Shown: positions 60,218-64,000 of the stretch, in pieces
How positions within the stretch are numbered: the stretch's first letter is position 1
Layout: each line of letters starts with the position of its first letter
NCBI GenBank assembly: GCA_029931535.1
Contig: JAQPZY010001621.1
Coordinates: 3,138,001 to 3,202,000, forward strand
Reading direction: 5' to 3'
DNA from: Margaritifera margaritifera
Taxonomy: Eukaryota; Mollusca; Bivalvia; Unionida; Margaritiferidae
Length of the DNA: 64,000 nt
The notes under the pieces: model-generated
What the model was told of the DNA's origin: nothing
Database searches by the model: none
What the model saw: only the letters and a program-made list of their open reading frames with translations
Made by a program: the position numbers and the translations under genes

Positions 60218-60739
60218 TTAACAAATAATGAGTTCACACTTGACTTTTTCCTTGAAAATATCTGTCAAATAAGTCGATGAACGGGAAGTCTTGGCACTCT
60301 GTTGCAAGAGAGCTTCAATGCGTTTTGTTTCCAAAGATGTCAATAAAGGCAAGGAATGGTCACTCAAGTTTTTATACCACTCTTTCAAAATCCTCTCTTC
60401 TGTGATGAGGGTCCATGCGTCTTCCATATACTCTTCCAACTTTTCTTTTGAACTCATCATCAAACATTTGTCGTGTTGTTTCTGACTAGGATGATGGATT
60501 TGACAACCATGCCAATGTTCTCTGGCTAGGCGTGTAATACTTTCAGTCAAGTGACGAGCAAAACAAGAGACTTAGTGGTATTCTTATTCTGACCATCTTG
60601 ACATCATAACTGTATTTTTCTTTTCATTTTCTTCTTCACTATTTTTCTCTTCTTTTTCTTCTTCATTTATAGTCTGTGACTGCTGTTGTTCTGGATAGAA
60701 AACGTCTTCTGCGTTTATCTCAATAGATTTGTGTTCCAT
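60218..60739 (-). pseudogene. Acidic / HPSQ-motif protein of the virus-like element
   Basis: Starts with an acidic region on the minus strand (MEHKSIEINAEDVFYPEQ, then a Glu/Lys-rich run). After two stops near 60560-60590 it continues as a 110-codon open frame with HWHGCQIHHPSQKQHDKCLM and EEYMEDAWTLITEERILKEW. I recall the C-x3-HPSQ-x2-HDxC phrase from small proteins next to F54H12.2-like genes, but no function is known to me. It may bind metal through its Cys/His residues. Confidence 0.5.
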
Positions 60740-60759
60740 TTTGTTTTAATAGTCTAGGA

Positions 60760-61977
60760 TCAGTTCTCACAACAGTTGATTTCCAGAGTATTGTCAAATT
60801 CTGCATACAAGATGACGTTCACTGTGTTCTCTATAGCTACTGCAAACAAGTTCCACACGAAGTTGGCCCGATTTTAGAGGGTGGAAATGTCCCTCGTCGC
60901 TGCCTTGGGCTGGAGTGAAATCAAAGCCCCACAAAGCATATCCTCCTGCATAATCGTCATACGAAATGCCGTGGCTACTGTTGGTTCCTAAGTATCATGT
61001 GGCTTCAAACAGGGTAAAAAAAAGATCTCGAGTAATTTTGCTGGGCAAAGTTAGGTTCAAAGGGTCTGGTACATAACGTCTGGCTATCTCGGGTGACTTC
61101 TATTTTGGACACATTGAAGTGTTGAAACTCGAAAGGATTTTGATCGATTGACGATGCCACTGAGCAAACGTGTAGGCAGCTGACTTTGGAAAACATGATC
61201 TTTGATCTTGGATCGGAGTCCAGAGGCAATAGTAAAAGTTGTGACTTCCACCCGTCGTAGAGGATTCTTGGCTGTCGTTCTGCTCAGAGTTTGACTGATG
61301 TCTTTTCCCACTTTAGGTAAGATTTCCACAAGTCGAACGTAGAGTCTGGCTTCTTCGCTGTTCGTTTTGTACTCGTTAGCATTAGCCATCAAACGGAACA
61401 CGGAACTACTTAGATTCAGTCCCGGGCGTACATCTACTCCATTCAAGAAATGCTTGTCTTGCAACCACATGTCCATGTGCAAACGGTCCATCATCTGTAA
61501 ACTACGTCCCTGTTTGGTTTTCCTTTGGCGGTCGTTAAATCCAGCATTGTGAAGATCGTCATTTACACGCAACTCTGTGTCGTTGAACTTTCTCAAAGTG
61601 TCAGGTTTCCACACCACTGAAGCATCCATATGTGTGTTCTTGGCTTCTTTTCCGTACTTCAAGAGATTTTCCAGGTACGCTCGGTAAGGGTAAATGTCCA
61701 TGCTGCTGCTCACTAGTTTGTTGTTCAGGTAAAAATCCACTTCGCTGAACAACGAATGCATGAAATTTTTGATGGGAGCTACCCTGGCATTGGCGCCTGG
61801 ATTGGTGCTCTCCATCTTGGGAACTTTTACTTTCAGGTCCAAGTAACTGTTATTCAGATCGATGTAATCTTCGGTTTTTCCTTTGATTTCAAATTCGATA
61901 GTTGCTGAGGTGGTGAAAGACACAGGTTGAAATTCTACACATTGGAATTGTTGCTTTGTCATCATCATCGGTGGCAA
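60760..61977 (-). pseudogene. F54H12.2-like structural protein
   Basis: The first 297 codons are open (61977-61084). They show the family order TIEFEIKGKTEDYIDLNNSY, then LKVKVPK, IKNFMHSLFSEVDFYLNNK, YPYRAYLENLLKYGKEA, DRLHMDMWLQDKHFLNGV and LRRVEVTTFTI. A frameshift near 61130 throws the tail out of frame. The expected C-terminal phrases (DDYAGGYALWGFDFTP, then VNVILYAEFDNTLEIN) continue in other frames to a TGA at 60760. The family is named after a C. elegans gene and is multicopy and patchy in animals. I treat it as a virion-type protein of Maverick-like elements. The exact role (capsid versus penton) is not settled by what I can see. Confidence 0.7.
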
Positions 61978-62052
61978 CTCAAACAGATAGAGTTATGACT
62001 AGGAACATTCACAAGAATCTCAGTGCATCATTTTGTGTTGGTTTTTGTTTAG

Positions 62053-62475
62053 TTAGTAATCAAAAAGGTCCAATTCTCTGACATCTGTTCTTCTTTTCTT
62101 ATTCTTTTTCTGGGTGGCTGCATGTCTATGAGGTCTGAAAAGTTTTCGACGTCTCTTTCTAACTTGTTCTTGCTGTGGCGTAGAGGAGGAATTAGTGCCT
62201 TGGCCAGAAGCGTGAAGCAAATTTATAGGCGTGTCTCGGCTCCCTAGGACGTCTTTTCCTGTTGGAATCAACACATTTTTCCTGCTTTCATCAATGCTTT
62301 TTTAGGACTTTGTTTGTCGATGAGTACGTTTTAGAGAAATTCTTTTTTTGTTGTTGCGTCAAAGCTGCATCTTTTAAAGCATGCATCGGTTTTAAGGTGG
62401 GTGCTACTGTAGGAAAAGCTGATTTTAGCATATCTCCCAAACCAAATCCTCATTGTCAAGCGACTCCGCGGTACA
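62053..62475 (-). pseudogene. Small basic protein of the virus-like element
   Basis: The last 73 codons are open and end in a very basic stretch (QVRKRRRKLFRPHRHAATQ, KKNKKRRTDV). Upstream in another frame there is a Gly/Leu-type amphipathic segment (GDMLKSAFPTVAPTLKP). A hydrophobic N-terminal segment plus a basic C-terminus is typical of minor capsid or core proteins of this element class. Two or more indels break it. Placement between the capsid-like and F54H12.2-like genes supports the assignment. Confidence 0.45.
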
Positions 62476-62488
62476 CATGATACATCTG

Positions 62489-63390
62489 TTACAATTCACT
62501 GGAGAATCGTTTTCGACAACGTAGTTTCATGGTGACTTTTCCTTTGGAGAATACAATATTTTGTTCAAGATCTCCTTTTGTACTAATATTGACACTATGA
62601 AAATACGATTTACTGACAGGAAGATAATGAGGATGTACAAATTCTCTGTGAACGTGATAAGTGATTCCTCCTTCATCGTAAGCAGCTATGGCAGAATCCA
62701 CTTAGAAAGGAATGGCGCTCACCAACGGAACAGCTGTCTTTCCCACGACGTCGTTCTCAAGGACACCAGAGTACACGAACATCAAATTCAGTCCTTCATT
62801 TAATTAGTAGGGTTGCGAAAATACTTGTAGAATCGATTGTTGTTGCGAATGTGTTTTGAATGCGGTGCTAAGTTCGTGTTTCTACCCAGAATAGCAAACA
62901 AGCTGGGAGAAAATCTGATAGATAGCGTTTTGGCGTCGGAAAAATCCATTTTAATACGATGGCCAATTTTATGGTAGTCAATCAGTACACTTCGGTGAGT
63001 TTTCTCCATTGCTTTGCCAAACTGATCGTTGAAAATAGCTGAAATTGTATCGACGAGATGTTGGGCATTGAATAATATCTAGTAGGAATTATCATGATAT
63101 AGATATTCAATTGAGGATTCGTTGGCGATGGTGTTTTGGGTTCGTAAATGAGAGGATCATTTTTGTCTAACTGTTCTTGAATTTGATCGTTGAATATTTA
63201 GACGAGGAAAGTGGTTTGATCTCCAACAACATTTTTGACTTGAGTGGGATAAATGATTTTTACCAAATTTACTTCCCAATGATCTTTCTTATCTGACTGT
63301 ATTTATTGAAGTAATTTGGCTGTGAAACAACATAATGTGTTGTTGGGAAACACATCCATAGAACTGTCACTTGGTAATGTTAAATTGGTT
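62489..63390 (-). pseudogene. Capsid-like protein of the virus-like element
   Basis: An N-terminal phrase (NLTLPSDSSMDVFPNN) near 63385 and HWEVNLVKIIYP near 63270 match the start of a protein recurrent in animal Maverick-like elements. The middle (KMDFSDAKTLSIRFSPSLFA, 62800-63009), GLNLMFVYSGVLENDVVGK (about 62740-62800) and the C-terminal REFVHPHYLPVSKSYFHSV, FSKGKVTMKLRCRKRF (62489-62701) follow in order but in different frames and with several stops. It is clearly inactive. Confidence 0.6.
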
Positions 63391-63433
63391 ATTCATAGTT
63401 CGATGGTTCTGGTATTCGAGGAGTCACTCGATG

Positions 63434-63787
63434 TCAAAGGATGATTTTCCAAAGGTTCCAGAATTGGATTGTTGCTGTGATTGAAAGAGGAGTGGTGACT
63501 GGCGTTGGCGATGCTACCGTTGTTGTTGTTACTGTCAGTATATTTCCACGAAGGACAGGGAAGAAGATTGCCAATAAAACTGCTGAATAAAATAGCTGCG
63601 GAAGCTGTTTATCTCCTTGTTGCAAAGTCAAATTTCCAATGACTGCTCCAATGACACAATGCACAAGAACGTTTTGGCAGAAAAAGATGATTTTATTTTC
63701 AGGAACACGTGCTCCACACCATACCCACAGTGGTTGTTTTTGTAGTTCTTGGAGAGAGAACTCTGTGCAGCTGTGTCTAACGGCATG
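63434..63787 (-). pseudogene. Small membrane-type ORF of the virus-like element
   Basis: It begins at an ATG (MPLDTAAQSS...) overlapping the integrase stop. An indel near 63650 shifts it into CVIGAVIGNLTL, then LPQLFYSAVLLAIFFPVL and a Thr/Pro-rich tail to 63434. Two hydrophobic stretches suggest a membrane-associated protein. I do not recognise its function. Confidence 0.4.
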
Positions 63788-64000
63788 ATCGTAACTTCGA
63801 CTTCTTTTTATAGTCGATGACTTGTGAAGCGGTAATCCAAGAATCGAAACTGGGTGGATATCCTTTCCAACGAACTTTCACTTCTTGGAGTTGACGTTTT
63901 CCACTTTACGTGTTCTTCGATCGAGAATGTTTTTTATATCGTACACGTCTTCTTTCTTGGTCGCTCGTTGCGACCCGGGCAAGTAAAAAATTCCTTTTAA
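63777..64000 (-). pseudogene. Integrase C-terminus with chromodomain (runs off the window)
   Basis: The minus-strand frame from the right edge has VYDIKNILDRRTRKVENV. After a frameshift near 63890 it has QEVKVRWKGYPPSFDSWITA, SQVIDY and a TAG at 63779. This is the chromodomain pattern (Y.(V/I)(E/K).IL..R......(V/K)WKGYP.S(F)(D/N)SW), as found at the end of Polinton and Ty3/Gypsy integrases. The neighbouring genes favour Polinton. The catalytic core lies outside the window. Confidence 0.65.

Larger units (their letters stand above)
59900..64000 (-). mobile_element. Decayed Maverick/Polinton-type virus-like element (partial)
   Basis: Six or seven minus-strand genes or pseudogenes sit head to tail: integrase C-terminal chromodomain, small membrane-type protein, capsid-like protein, small basic protein, F54H12.2-like protein, His/Cys/Pro protein and adenain-like protease. 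The combination of integrase, structural proteins and an adenovirus-type protease is the hallmark of Mavericks/Polintons and adintovirus-like elements (family knowledge). Most genes carry frameshifts or stops. The element continues past the right edge, where the rest of the integrase and probably the DNA polymerase B would lie. No packaging ATPase was seen within the window. Confidence 0.7.

Overview
The window is nuclear DNA from an AT-rich, repeat-dense metazoan genome. GT-AG introns, tRNA-derived SINEs, a solo LTR, TA-target MITEs, two non-LTR retrotransposons and many micro- and minisatellites rule out a prokaryote. Several repeat termini (for example AACAAGAGGCCCAAG...GCTCACC and CCCCACC...GGTGGGG...CAT followed by CCATCC) are of a kind I associate with bivalve molluscs, so a bivalve is my best guess. 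This is an inference from pattern memory, not from a search.

Only two ordinary host genes can be supported. (1) An ankyrin-repeat/SOCS-box (ASB-type) protein on the minus strand at 5029-6189, with one coding exon. (2) A seven-exon plus-strand gene at 18463-40564 that I reconstruct as BTBD19 (BTB/POZ domain protein 19). All seven junctions are GT-AG and in phase, giving about 291 residues, with an AATAAA signal at 40681. Its introns hold most of the repeats: 47-, 41-, 31-, 33-, 45-, 50- and 75-bp minisatellites, MITEs, a pogo-like fragment, a SINE, a near-perfect 88-bp hairpin, and a 4-kb antisense non-LTR retrotransposon in intron 6.

Layout: 1-2000, two diverged tandem arrays. 2000-5000, no gene seen. 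5.0-6.3 kb, ASB gene. 6.6-8.3 kb, two SINE-like copies and an internally deleted hAT-like transposase. 9.9-13.9 kb, microsatellites, two MITEs and a larger unclassified DNA-transposon-like element. 13.9-17.5 kb, a lightly damaged endonuclease/reverse-transcriptase element with a (GAT)n tail. 18.4-40.7 kb, BTBD19 with its repeat-filled introns. 40.7-44.3 kb, a decayed retrotransposon 3' end and a second copy of the unclassified element. 46.4-50.1 kb, a composite repeat containing a solo LTR with a 4-bp target duplication. 50-59 kb, scattered repeats (a second SINE copy, a MITE, a retrotransposon fragment).

The last 4 kb (about 59.9-64.0, minus strand) is the most distinctive block: a decaying Maverick/Polinton-type virus-like element. 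Reading leftward it holds the chromodomain end of an integrase, a small membrane-type ORF, a capsid-like pseudogene, a small basic protein, an F54H12.2-like structural protein with a 297-codon open frame, an acidic protein with a His/Cys/Pro motif, and a frameshifted adenain-like cysteine protease. I found no bacterial-type defence system, CRISPR array, rRNA or canonical tRNA gene.
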